Below are positions 14,757 through 23,356 of a DNA stretch of 47,544 nucleotides, one piece after another. Source of the DNA: SAR202 cluster bacterium (GTDB taxonomy: Bacteria > Chloroflexota > Dehalococcoidia > Lucifugimonadales > GCA-2712585). A program made the position numbers and the translations under genes. Under the pieces are notes generated by a model. It ran no database searches. It worked only from the letters and a program-made list of their open reading frames with translations, and was not told where the DNA came from. The stretch is taken from contig VGZZ01000016.1 in the NCBI GenBank assembly GCA_016872285.1, forward strand, positions 1-47,544, given 5' to 3'. Numbering within the stretch: position 1 is the stretch's first letter; every line of letters starts with the position of its first letter.

Positions 14757-16010
14757 TTAAGCGCGGGGTTTGCCCGATGGCGCCTTGGCGAAATACTTGA
14801 GCGCCTTCTTCATCGCCGCCGCCAGGGCGTCCACCTCTTCTTCGGTGTTGTAGATGTAGAAGCTGGCCCTGGCCGTTGCGGGAACTCCCAGCCTGCCCCG
14901 CACCAGCGGCATAGCGCAGTGATGCCCGGCCCTAACCGCAATGCCTTCCCTGTCTAGTATCGTGCCCAGGTCGTGAGGATGCAGGTCCGGCGAGTGGAAG
15001 GACACGATGCCGCCTCGTTTGGACAGGTCCGGCGAGCCGAAGAAGTGAAAGTCTTCGCTGAGTTCCTTCATGGCGCCCAAAGCGTACCGAGTTATCGATA
15101 TTTCATGCTCTCGCACATTGTTCATGCCCAGGGACTGCAAATAGTCCACTGCTGTTCCCAACGCAATAGTATCGGCGAAGTTTGGCGTGCCAGCCTCGAA
15201 TCTTACCGGCAAGTCATTCCATGTGGCTGACTCCAGGGTCACCTCCCGCACCATGTCGCCGCCCCGCAGCCACGGCTCCATGGTCTCAAGCACAGCTTTC
15301 TTTACATATAGGCCGCCAGTGCCGGTAGGCCCTAGCATCTTGTGGCTGGAAAAAGCCAGGAAGTCGCAGTCCAAGTCCTTCACGTCGGTAGGCAGGTGGG
15401 GCACGCTCTGGGCGGCGTCCACCAGCATCAGCGCCCCCACAGCGTGAGCCTTGCGGGCTATCTCCTTGACGGGGTTGATAGTGCCCAGCACGTTGGACAT
15501 ATGATTCATGGCTACCAGCTTGGTGCGTTTGGTCAGTACTGAGTCTAATCTAGAAAGGTCTAACGTGCCTTCCTCGGTGACCTGCAGAAACCGTAACTTT
15601 GCTCCTTTAGCCTGGGCTACACGCTGCCAGGGCACCAGGTTGCTATGATGCTCCATCTCGGTCAGAAGTATCTCGTCGCCTTCCTTAACGTTGGACATAG
15701 CCCAGGTGTTGGCTACAAGGTTGATGCCTTCCGTAGTGCCGCGCACCAGCACCATGCATTCCGTCGGCGCGCCGATAAAACGCGCTATCTTCTCTCGCGC
15801 GCCCTCATATTTTTCGGTGGCTTCCATGCTCAGCGCGTGGACGCCCCGATGCACATTGGAGTTGTACTTTTCGTATACCTCCGCCAGCGCTTGAATCACC
15901 TGTTTTGGCTTCTGGGAAGTAGCTGCGTTGTCCAGGTATATCAGAGGTTTCCCATAGACCTTGCGGGATAGAATTGGAAAGTCTTGTCTAATCTTTTTAA
16001 CGTCCAGCAT
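14757..16010 (-). CDS. sufS: SufS cysteine desulfurase
   Basis: A 417-aa class II group PLP enzyme. K224 in SSHKMLGPTGTGGLYVKK is the PLP-binding lysine, H121/H122 and D198 in LMLVDAAQS are cofactor contacts, and C365 in RAGHHCAMPL is the persulfide-forming cysteine in the short loop typical of SufS. It removes sulfur from cysteine for Fe-S cluster assembly, with SufU as acceptor. It lies 18 nt after the sufD stop in sufBCDSU. A complete, standard family member. Confidence 0.95.
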   Translation of the reverse strand: MLDVKKIRQDFPILSRKVYGKPLIYLDNAATSQKPKQVIQALAEVYEKYNSNVHRGVHALSMEATEKYEGAREKIARFIGAPTECMVLVRGTTEGINLVANTWAMSNVKEGDEILLTEMEHHSNLVPWQRVAQAKGAKLRFLQVTEEGTLDLSRLDSVLTKRTKLVAMNHMSNVLGTINPVKEIARKAHAVGALMLVDAAQSVPHLPTDVKDLDCDFLAFSSHKMLGPTGTGGLYVKKAVLETMEPWLRGGDMVREVTLESATWNDLPVRFEAGTPNFADTIALGTAVDYLQSLGMNNVREHEISITRYALGAMKELSEDFHFFGSPDLSKRGGIVSFHSPDLHPHDLGTILDREGIAVRAGHHCAMPLVRGRLGVPATARASFYIYNTEEEVDALAAAMKKALKYFAKAPSGKPRA

Positions 16011-16028
16011 AGTTCCTTCTGCTCAAAG

Positions 16029-17390
16029 CTATTGCCGCAGCTCAGTAACCTTAGATTCCATAAGTTCAACCATGAGCCGCTCAGTCACCATCTCGCTTGC
16101 GGATTTTTTGAACTCGTCATGGGCTATAGAATCTATGACTTCGCCAATGAATCCCTGAATCAAGAGGTGCCGCGCCACGTCCTGCGACAACCCGCGGCTT
16201 TGAAGATAGAAAAGGGCATCCTTGTCCAACTGGCCGCTGGCGGCGCCGTGCCCGCACTTCACATCGTCGGCGTAGATCCAGAAGGCCGGCTTGGTGAAGG
16301 CCTCGGCCTGCGGCGAAAGGAGCAGGTTCTTGTCCTCTTGTCGCGCGTCCACTTTCTGAGCGCCAGGCCGCACGATGATGCTGCCATGAAACACCGCCCG
16401 CGACTTGCCCCCTAACACACCCTTGTACAATTCACGGCTAGTGGTATGGGGTTTGGCGTGGTCTATGATGACCTGATTGTCGATATGCTGAGTCCCGCTG
16501 GCGATGTAAACGCCGTTCAGGGTGCAGGAGCTGCCTTCGGACGCTATAACCACATTCAGGTTATTCCTCACCAACGCGCCGCCCAAGTCAAGGGTTACCG
16601 AATGGAAGCTGGCGTTCTCGCCAAGTTCCACTTGTGTCGTTCCTACGTGATACGCGCCTAGGCTGTGGCGTTGCAGCCGGTAGTGCTGCACTGACGACCC
16701 GGCCCCCACCACGACTTCTGAAACTGCGTTTGAAAAGTAGCGGCCTCCATACAAACCAACGTGGCTTTCAATAACCATTGCCTTGCTGTCCTTCCCCGTC
16801 ACCACCAGGACTCTCGGATTAGACAGACTGTCAGGCTGGCGGCCCGAGTTTATGAAAAGGCAATGAATGGGATGCGGCAGTGACAGATTCTCATGGACAT
16901 ATACTAGAGCGCCGTGGTTAACTAATGCCGTATTAATCGAAGTAAACGCCTGGTGTTCATACCCCGCGTGGCGCGTTAGGTGTTCCCTTAGAAGATCGTT
17001 TTGTGTTCCTAAGGCTTCTGCCAGATCACTGACAATAACCCCTGAAGGCACATTAACAACTGAAGATAGCTTTTTGGAGTAAAAGCCGTCCACGAATACC
17101 AGAGTGCGCCATCTGCCTTCTCCCAACGTGAACGCTTCAATTTCCGATGACGTGAGAGAAGGTGTGGAGGTTGGTATATTAAATTGAGTATGGGCTATGG
17201 GAGCAACATCCGTGTACTTCCACTCTTCGTTGTCCCGGCGCGCCACAGGAAAACCTAGCTCGCTAAAGCGGTCCATGGCTTGCCGCTTGATATCGCGAAG
17301 CCATGGCGGGGTCTTACTCTGGCCGTTGCGTTCCATGGCATCGAAGGCTGAATGATAAGCGGATTTCTCCGGCGCTTGAGGTCGAATCAT
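16029..17390 (-). CDS. sufD: SufD, SufBCD scaffold component
   Basis: A 453-aa SufD. The start is taken at ATG 17390 because GGAG lies 5 nt upstream; an in-frame GTG at 17396 overlaps that GGAG and is less likely. The central beta-helix region (LYGGRYFSNAVSEVVVGAGS) and the C-terminal VRPGAQKVDARQEDKNLLLS, KCGHGAASGQLDKDALFYLQ segments are diagnostic. SufD pairs with SufB on a SufC dimer to form the ATP-driven scaffold. Its stop and the sufS start are 18 nt apart. Confidence 0.93.
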   Translation of the reverse strand: MIRPQAPEKSAYHSAFDAMERNGQSKTPPWLRDIKRQAMDRFSELGFPVARRDNEEWKYTDVAPIAHTQFNIPTSTPSLTSSEIEAFTLGEGRWRTLVFVDGFYSKKLSSVVNVPSGVIVSDLAEALGTQNDLLREHLTRHAGYEHQAFTSINTALVNHGALVYVHENLSLPHPIHCLFINSGRQPDSLSNPRVLVVTGKDSKAMVIESHVGLYGGRYFSNAVSEVVVGAGSSVQHYRLQRHSLGAYHVGTTQVELGENASFHSVTLDLGGALVRNNLNVVIASEGSSCTLNGVYIASGTQHIDNQVIIDHAKPHTTSRELYKGVLGGKSRAVFHGSIIVRPGAQKVDARQEDKNLLLSPQAEAFTKPAFWIYADDVKCGHGAASGQLDKDALFYLQSRGLSQDVARHLLIQGFIGEVIDSIAHDEFKKSASEMVTERLMVELMESKVTELRQ

Positions 17391-17406
17391 TTGCACTCCA
17401 GCTATA

Positions 17407-18165
17407 TCAGCGACCTTTGGGCGCTAGGGCTTCAAACTTCTCATACCCCTGGGACTCGACTTCCGATGCCAGGTCGCGGTCTCCGGACTGCACAATTCGT
17501 CCTCCGACCAGCACATGCACCCTATCGGGGACCACATAGCCAAGGATGCGCTGATAGTGAGTGACCAGCAGAATGGACTTATCCGGTCCTTTGAGCTGGT
17601 TTATCCCCTCAGCCACTATCCTCAACGCGTCTACGTCCAGCCCGGAATCAGGCTCGTCCAGAATCGACAACTTCGGCTCCAGGATAGCCATTTGGAGAAT
17701 CTCGTTGCGCTTTTTCTCGCCGCCTGAAAAACCCTGGTTTACCGACCGCTTGGCCATGGCGGGGTCTAAGTCTACAATCTTGGCCTTTTGCCTCAGCAAG
17801 CGATCAAACTTTAAAGGGTCCAGTTCCTCGTGCCCGTGAGTCTTGCGAATAGCGTTGTATCCAGCGCGAATAAACTGGTCTAGGCGTACGCCGGGGACTT
17901 CTATGGGGTGCTGGAAGGACAGGAAAACGCCGGCCCTAGCCCGGTCTTCCGGTGTCATCTGCAGCAGGTCCCGGCCCTCGAAAAGCACCTGACCCAGACT
18001 GACTTCGTAGCCCGGCTTGCCCGCCAGCACATAAGCAAGAGTACTTTTGCCGGAGCCATTAGGTCCCATAATGGCATGGGTCTCGCCTGGTTTTAGGCTC
18101 AAGGTCAAGCCTTTTAGAATAGGCTGACCATTCACTGAGACGTGCAGGTCTTTGACTTCAAGCAT
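17407..18165 (-). CDS. sufC: SufC ATPase
   Basis: A 252-aa ABC-type ATPase. Walker A GPNGSGKST is at residues 34-42. The signature is unusual-looking but typical of SufC (FSGGEKKRNEILQMA), Walker B is LSILDEPDSGLDVDAL, and the switch His is in LLVTHYQRIL. It powers the SufBCD complex in the cytoplasm and is not a transporter. It sits between sufB and sufD with gaps of 7 and about 16 nt. Confidence 0.95.
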   Translation of the reverse strand: MLEVKDLHVSVNGQPILKGLTLSLKPGETHAIMGPNGSGKSTLAYVLAGKPGYEVSLGQVLFEGRDLLQMTPEDRARAGVFLSFQHPIEVPGVRLDQFIRAGYNAIRKTHGHEELDPLKFDRLLRQKAKIVDLDPAMAKRSVNQGFSGGEKKRNEILQMAILEPKLSILDEPDSGLDVDALRIVAEGINQLKGPDKSILLVTHYQRILGYVVPDRVHVLVGGRIVQSGDRDLASEVESQGYEKFEALAPKGR

Positions 18166-18172
18166 GATTTTC

Positions 18173-19630
18173 TTAACCTACCGTGCCTTCCAGATTTAGT
18201 TCCAAAAGCCTGGTCGCCTCCACTGCGAACTCGAAAGGCAGCTTCTGGAAGACCTCTTTGCAAAAGCCGTTGATTATGAGCGAGTGGGCCTGCTCCGGGC
18301 TTAGACCCCGCTGCTGGCAATAGAAAAGCATGTCCTCGTCCACTTTGGACGTAAAGGCTTCGTGCTCCAGGTGAGCGGTGTTGTTCCTCACTTCGACGTA
18401 AGGGGTCGTATGCGCGCCGCACTTGTCGCCGATTAGAAGGGAGTCGCACTGGGTGAAGTTCCAGGCGTTGTCGGCTTTAGGCATCACTCGTACGAGTCCT
18501 CGATAGGTGTTCTGGCCGTGGCCTGCGGAAATACCCTTGGAGATGATCTTGCTGCGCGAGTTCTTGCCGATATGGATCATCTTGGTGCCTGTGTCCGCCT
18601 GCTGGTAGCCTTTAGTCAGAGCGACCGAATAAAACTCTCCGACGGAGTTATCGCCCTGCAGGATGACGCTGGGATACTTCCATGTGATAGCAGAGCCGGT
18701 CTCCACCTGAGTCCAGGAGATCTTGGAGTCGCGGCCTGCGCACTTGCCTCGCTTAGTCACGAAGTTATAAATGCCGCCGACACCCTTCTCATCGCCTGGA
18801 TACCAGTTCTGGATGGTCGAATACTTGATTTCAGCCCTGCCCAAAGCCACCAGTTCTACGACGGCGGCGTGAAGCTGGTTCACGTCTCGCATAGGAGCGC
18901 TGCACCCCTCCAGGTAGCTTACATAGCTGCCCTCTTCGGCGATTATCAGCGTTCGCTCAAATTGGCCGGTTTCGGCGGTGTTGATACGGAAGTACGTAGT
19001 GAGTTCCAGGGGACACCTCACGCCCTTGGGTACATAACAGAAGGAGCCGTCGGAAAAGACCGCGGAGTTCAACGCGGCGAAATAGTTATCTGAGTATGGC
19101 ACCACAGACCCCAGATATTTCTTGACTAGCTCCGGATGGTTCTGCACGGCCTCCGAGAAGGAACAGAATATAATCCCGTGTTTCTCCAGTTCTTCCCTGA
19201 ATGTGGTGGCCACTGACACGCTGTCGAAGATAGCGTCCACTGCTACACCGACTAATCGCTTCTGTTCGTCCAACGGTATGCCCAGTTTCTCATAAGTGCG
19301 AAGGAGTTCGGGGTCTACTTCTTCCAGGCTGTTGTACTTCTTCTTAGACTTGGGGGCTGCGTAATATATGATGTCCTGGTAGTTGATGGCCGGAAATCTT
19401 ACATTGGCCCATCGAGGCAATTGATCACGCTCATGCAGGCTCTTCCAATGCCGGTAGGCCTTTAGACGCCAGTCAAGCATGAACTCAGGCTCGTTCTTCT
19501 TAGCCGAAATCCACCGTACTATGTCCTCACTAAGGCCCTTAGGGGCTGTTTCCGACTCAATAGGGGTCACGAAGCCGTATTTGTAGCCCTGTTCCGCTAA
19601 AGTCTTTACCTGCTGGTTAGCTGTGGTCAC
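18173..19630 (-). CDS. sufB: SufB, Fe-S cluster assembly scaffold
   Basis: A 485-aa SufB. Start is GTG at 19630 with GGGAGAAG upstream. Landmarks are [58 protein letters not shown] and [20 protein letters not shown]. SufB is the core on which the nascent cluster forms, with SufD and SufC. First gene of the sufBCDSU operon. The 228-nt upstream region holds a candidate promoter and two interleaved inverted repeats. Fe-S clusters made here would serve nearby proteins such as HpnH and the 34197-36236 oxidoreductase. Confidence 0.95.
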   Translation of the reverse strand: MTTANQQVKTLAEQGYKYGFVTPIESETAPKGLSEDIVRWISAKKNEPEFMLDWRLKAYRHWKSLHERDQLPRWANVRFPAINYQDIIYYAAPKSKKKYNSLEEVDPELLRTYEKLGIPLDEQKRLVGVAVDAIFDSVSVATTFREELEKHGIIFCSFSEAVQNHPELVKKYLGSVVPYSDNYFAALNSAVFSDGSFCYVPKGVRCPLELTTYFRINTAETGQFERTLIIAEEGSYVSYLEGCSAPMRDVNQLHAAVVELVALGRAEIKYSTIQNWYPGDEKGVGGIYNFVTKRGKCAGRDSKISWTQVETGSAITWKYPSVILQGDNSVGEFYSVALTKGYQQADTGTKMIHIGKNSRSKIISKGISAGHGQNTYRGLVRVMPKADNAWNFTQCDSLLIGDKCGAHTTPYVEVRNNTAHLEHEAFTSKVDEDMLFYCQQRGLSPEQAHSLIINGFCKEVFQKLPFEFAVEATRLLELNLEGTVG

Positions 19631-19710
19631 GTCTTCTCCCTGATAGCTCCTTTGAGGACGTAGTACGCCTAGAGTGCGCGCTCATAATTGGAAAGCCCGA
19701 TGCGAATCTT

Positions 19711-19781
19711 CGACAATAAGTAGTCGGCTCAAATTTGCGCTGGACGCTTTAGTTGACCTATTGTCGAGTTTCTTAGTCAAC
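19711..19781 (-). promoter_or_regulatory. Interleaved inverted repeats in the suf leader
   Basis: Two inverted repeats overlap: GTTGAC (19752-19757) with GTCAAC (19776-19781), and CGACAATA (19711-19718) with TATTGTCG (19759-19766). They lie between the candidate promoter and sufB. They could be operators for an Fe-S regulator or, since the arms alternate, a pseudoknot or alternative hairpins in the mRNA leader. Confidence 0.4.
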
Positions 19782-19795
19782 AATTATTCTCTCAC

Positions 19796-19824
19796 ATAAT
19801 TGCATACTTTGAAAAGGCAGTCAA
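19796..19824 (-). promoter_or_regulatory. Candidate suf promoter
   Basis: On the minus strand TTGACT (19824-19819), 17-nt spacer, AATTAT (19801-19796). Expected transcription start near 19789, giving a leader of about 160 nt before the sufB GTG. Confidence 0.45.
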
Positions 19825-19858
19825 TAGGAATCTAGGTTGACAAGTTGGACGGTTGGTT

Positions 19859-20818
19859 TTAGCGGCTACGGGACTCGACGTAAGCGCGTAGAGCGCCTTC
19901 CGAAGCATATTGACATTGGAACCCTGTGTTCTTTAAAAGCTTGTCTGTGCTTAAAACTATGGGGTATCTGACCAGGTCTAACCCTCCCCGGGAAGCCTCT
20001 TTCTGCAGTCCCAGCCTCCATGCTGCTTGTACTAACGGATACGCAAGGAAGCTCGGGAGCGTCACAGCTTTCTTGCCCAGGATTCGCGCTACGTCGCTAT
20101 ACGGCAGCGCGCCGTTGCCTGCAACGTTGAAAACACCAGGCACCGGATTGTCGCAAAACCATGCTAGCAGCCTTGCCAGGTCCTGACCGTGAATGAATTG
20201 GATAGGTGGGTTGTATCCGGAAACCATGAGTAAAAGAGGCTTGTTCAGCGCTCTCGCCACGTAACCCTCTCCTGGACCCATCACCATGCAGCAGCGAAGA
20301 ATTGTGATGTTCAACTCTGGATGCTGCCGATGGAAGTCCCAGAGGGCTTGCTCGCTCAGAGCTTTGGTCATCGAGTATTGAAAGCCAACCAACGGCTTCG
20401 ATTTGTAATCTTCCGTGATTGGCACCGGGTTCTCGCGCCTAGCTCCGTAGACTGTGTGACTGCTTAGATAGATAAATTCATTAGCGCCGGCGGTAACGCT
20501 GGCCTCCATAACATTGTGAAGGCACTCCAGATTCGCCAAACGTATTTTCTCCGCTTCACCACCGCTTCGGCCTTCGCGCATCTGGAAGGCTAGATGCACC
20601 ACTGTTTTTATGGGTCGAGCGGCCAATAATTCAGGGTTCAATGGACGGCTCAAATCCATTTCATGGAATGTGAGGTTGGGTGGGCGCTCTGCTGGTTTCC
20701 TGATGTCCAGGCCAATGACCTGCCGGCCGTTTTCTAACAGCCTCTGCGCCAGCAAGGAACCAATAAACCCGGCGGCGCCCGTAACAAGAACAGGCGGTTG
20801 GGGTGCAGCCTCAGGCAT
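19859..20818 (-). CDS. NAD-dependent epimerase/dehydratase (extended SDR)
   Basis: A 319-aa extended SDR. LVTGAAGFIGSLLAQRLL (11-28) is the NAD-binding loop, GLDIRK the ribose-contact strand end, LSSHTVYG the catalytic Ser/Thr region, and Y148/K152 in FQYSMTKALSE the YxxxK pair. Enzymes of this fold epimerise, dehydrate or reduce nucleotide sugars; the substrate is not identifiable. It is the last gene of the long hopanoid/sugar operon: its ATG overlaps the upstream gene by 8 nt. It is clearly different from HpnA in the same operon, which has its own YKRSK motif. Confidence 0.82.
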   Translation of the reverse strand: MPEAAPQPPVLVTGAAGFIGSLLAQRLLENGRQVIGLDIRKPAERPPNLTFHEMDLSRPLNPELLAARPIKTVVHLAFQMREGRSGGEAEKIRLANLECLHNVMEASVTAGANEFIYLSSHTVYGARRENPVPITEDYKSKPLVGFQYSMTKALSEQALWDFHRQHPELNITILRCCMVMGPGEGYVARALNKPLLLMVSGYNPPIQFIHGQDLARLLAWFCDNPVPGVFNVAGNGALPYSDVARILGKKAVTLPSFLAYPLVQAAWRLGLQKEASRGGLDLVRYPIVLSTDKLLKNTGFQCQYASEGALRAYVESRSR

Positions 20819-21182
20819 CAGGCGCGGTGTCTATAAAGTCGAAACGCAGGACTCCTAGGCCGGCCACCTCAAAACCCATGACTATCTTATGAGGGCCACT
20901 GATTAGCCTGACGCCTTTGGAAACTACGGTCGTAGTCTTATTAAGGGCAATAGAAAAGGGGTACTTCTCTGATATTTGGCCGAATCCTACTTGCTTGCCG
21001 TCTACGACAAATGAAGAGTTCTCCAAAGGGACTTCTATGCCATCTATGGTAAGTGGCAGCAAACGCTTCGCATAGCCCGAACCGAGTTTATTGAGCAAAT
21101 CGAAAGCCATGCCGTCGGGCGTTTGCCTGAGGCTTCCTTTTACATAGAGCCTTCTTAGGAGGAAGCTAGGGACTGTTACCAT
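20811..21182 (-). CDS. Conserved-looking protein of unknown function (123 aa)
   Basis: An ATG at 21182 starts a 123-aa protein; a TTG one codon earlier is also in frame. It overlaps the aldolase stop by 17 nt and the epimerase start by 8 nt, so it is a real operon member. Sequence is a compact alpha/beta protein without membrane segments, cysteines or obvious catalytic motif; segments such as VPSFLLRRLYVKGSL, GSGYAKRLLPLTIDGIEVPL and VMGFEVAGLGVLRFDFID look like structured beta strands of a small barrel. I do not recognise a named family. Position between aldolase and epimerase suggests an accessory role in the same sugar or hopanoid step. Confidence 0.75.
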   Translation of the reverse strand: MVTVPSFLLRRLYVKGSLRQTPDGMAFDLLNKLGSGYAKRLLPLTIDGIEVPLENSSFVVDGKQVGFGQISEKYPFSIALNKTTTVVSKGVRLISGPHKIVMGFEVAGLGVLRFDFIDTAPDA

Positions 21183-21861
21183 CAAGGCCTCCCTTAGCTC
21201 TGGCCTCCATCATTTTCATACGAAAAAGCTCCTCTTCTATCCTTGCTGCTTGTTCCGGTAACGCTCTGCTCCGGCCTAGGATAGAAGTATATAGGAATAT
21301 TTGAGCCAGGCGCTCAGCCAAGAAGGTTACTTCCAGCGCTTCCTTCAAGTCCAACCCCACAGACAGGAGCCCGTGGTGTGCCAGCATTGCCGCCATTCGA
21401 TTCTCCAGAGCCTCGCTAGCCCGCTGTGCTAGCTCTTCTGTGCCAGGAAAAGCATACTCGGCCCTTCGTATTCCACCTCCAATCTTTATGATCACTTCGT
21501 CGATAATCGGGGGCAGCTCTTCTATGGCTATCGATGCCGCTGTCGCGAATACAGGGTGGGTGTGGACTACGGCGTTTATCTCAGGGCGCCGCCTGTATAC
21601 TTCCAGATGTAACGCAGACTCTGAAGATGGCGGACGCTCCTCCTCCACCGGCTCCCCGTTCTCGTCGATAATCACCAGGTCATCATTTGATACAGTCTCA
21701 AGCTCGGCGCCCATGGGCGTTATGAGAACCGTGTACTTGTTGGACTGTCGCAGTCTCATGCTAACGTTGCCGCTGCTTCCTAAAACAAGCCCGGCTTTGG
21801 CCAATCTGTGGCAAGACTGACAAAGGGCTTCGCGTTCTTTAACCCATCTACTATTAGGCAA
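21166..21861 (-). CDS. Class II aldolase/adducin family protein
   Basis: A 231-aa class II aldolase similar to L-fuculose-phosphate aldolase and L-ribulose-5-phosphate 4-epimerase. Phosphate-binding SGN is at 30-32 and SSE at 79-81. The zinc ligands match FucA: H100 and H102 (VVHTHPVFA) and H163 (AHHGLL), with E81 as the acid/base. The expected reaction is retro-aldol cleavage, or synthesis, of a phosphorylated ketose giving dihydroxyacetone phosphate plus an aldehyde. It starts 1 nt after the FGGY kinase stop, so kinase and aldolase probably act in sequence on one sugar. Confidence 0.87.
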   Translation of the reverse strand: MPNSRWVKEREALCQSCHRLAKAGLVLGSSGNVSMRLRQSNKYTVLITPMGAELETVSNDDLVIIDENGEPVEEERPPSSESALHLEVYRRRPEINAVVHTHPVFATAASIAIEELPPIIDEVIIKIGGGIRRAEYAFPGTEELAQRASEALENRMAAMLAHHGLLSVGLDLKEALEVTFLAERLAQIFLYTSILGRSRALPEQAARIEEELFRMKMMEARAKGGLDGNSP

Positions 21862-21862
21862 G

Positions 21863-23356
21863 CTAGCTGTCCTGAATCCTCTGATAGAGTAACTTCCACT
21901 GCTGGAACAGCTCTTGGTACTCTAAAGTACGTACCATCTCAGGCTCGAAGACTTCTAAATCTGAGGCCATCTCCCGGCAAGCTTCAGAGAGATTCGAGTA
22001 TATCCCTGCCGCCGAAGCCGCAGCCATGGACGCTCCAATACTGCTCACGTCCGGGCCTGTGGCGCGCCTCACAGGACGTCCAATCACATCGGCGATGGTT
22101 TTGGCAAGTACAGCGCTTTGGGCCATGCCGCCGCCAATGTGAAGCGTTTCAGAAGAATATCCGTTTACCTTTTCCATAGCCGGGACGTTTTCTTTTAGAC
22201 TGTAGGCAAGATTCTCATAGAACGCGTGAAGGATTTGACCTGGGTTAGTTTCCTCGTAGCTTAACGGAGTATTGAAAGTTATACCGCCTCTCTGCAACTT
22301 GGCTCTTGGAGCGCTGCTAAGGCTTGGACCTAGAAAACAGGTTACGCCTTCGCTTCCAGGCTCCGTTGCCTCCGCTAGAGAATCCGCGTATTCCCAGGGC
22401 ATCTCCTTACCCATGAGCATCTCTTTCAACCATCGGTGGGCGTTTCCAGCATCCCCAAGATTAGCTTCCAATGTCCACATTCCGTCTATCGGGTAGCAGC
22501 CGGTCCAAAAGTTCATCTGGGTATCATGACGCGGCTGTTTGGTTATGGACTGGACGGCGCAGCTCCATCCCGCGACTACGCCGGTTTGACCATAATCCAT
22601 TAACCCCATGCCCAGCAGGCCGCATTGCGTATCCGCTCCAGCTAGCGTAACCGGAATTCCTGGCAGCAGCCCCAGGGACTTAGCTGCGCTTTCCTTTAAT
22701 ATCCCGGCAACTGCTCCAGATTCTGCAAGAGGCGGAAGCTTTTCCATCGGCACTCCAATGTTCGAAAGCAGACTCGCCGGTCGTTGACGGTTGTATATGT
22801 TCAGCAAGCCAGTCGAAGCCGCCAGTGACGCTTCGCAGGTTGCCTCGCCAGTAAGCCTGTATACCAGCCACCCAGGGAGTGTAAGAAGATGGCGTAGTCT
22901 ATGGATGATATCTGGTTTATTCTTGCGAGCCCAGTGAATTTTTGCCGGCGCCAGAAGGAGCAAAGGAAAGTGTCCGGTAGTCTTGTATACCTCTATCCCC
23001 CACTCTTCCTGCATCGCCAGTCCCTCAAAGCTGGCGCGTAAGTCTATGTTGGGGCTTAGCATCAGCTCTTTGTCATCGCCGTCTAGAAGGGCGATTCCCT
23101 GTCTTTGGCCTGTAACGCCAACGGCCCTGATATCTCGGGCGGAAATATTCGCATCCTTTAAACACCTTGTAACCAGATGCGTCACATCAGCCATAATCTT
23201 TTGAGCGTCTAATTCGCGGGCCAGTCGAGGGCCATCTCGCGGCGTACGGACTTGCACTCTTGACGCCGATGATGCTAGGACCCTGCCTTTAACGTCTGTA
23301 ATTGCGCAGTGGAGGCTGCTTGTGCCGAGGTCCAAAGCCAACAGGTTATCTCCCAC
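21863..23356 (-). CDS. FGGY-family carbohydrate kinase
   Basis: A 497-aa two-domain sugar kinase. GTG start at 23356, overlapping the preceding gene by 11 nt. ALDLGTSSLHCAITD (7-21) is the N-terminal phosphate loop, VTGQRQGIALLD the substrate side, and D242 in LAGADTQCGLLG the probable catalytic base. HIGGGMAQSAVLAK is the C-terminal ATP motif, followed by GASMAAASAAGIY. It resembles xylulokinase and autoinducer-2 kinase branches. It should phosphorylate a keto-sugar or polyol for the class II aldolase downstream. The exact sugar is unknown. Confidence 0.87.
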   Translation of the reverse strand: MGDNLLALDLGTSSLHCAITDVKGRVLASSASRVQVRTPRDGPRLARELDAQKIMADVTHLVTRCLKDANISARDIRAVGVTGQRQGIALLDGDDKELMLSPNIDLRASFEGLAMQEEWGIEVYKTTGHFPLLLLAPAKIHWARKNKPDIIHRLRHLLTLPGWLVYRLTGEATCEASLAASTGLLNIYNRQRPASLLSNIGVPMEKLPPLAESGAVAGILKESAAKSLGLLPGIPVTLAGADTQCGLLGMGLMDYGQTGVVAGWSCAVQSITKQPRHDTQMNFWTGCYPIDGMWTLEANLGDAGNAHRWLKEMLMGKEMPWEYADSLAEATEPGSEGVTCFLGPSLSSAPRAKLQRGGITFNTPLSYEETNPGQILHAFYENLAYSLKENVPAMEKVNGYSSETLHIGGGMAQSAVLAKTIADVIGRPVRRATGPDVSSIGASMAAASAAGIYSNLSEACREMASDLEVFEPEMVRTLEYQELFQQWKLLYQRIQDS

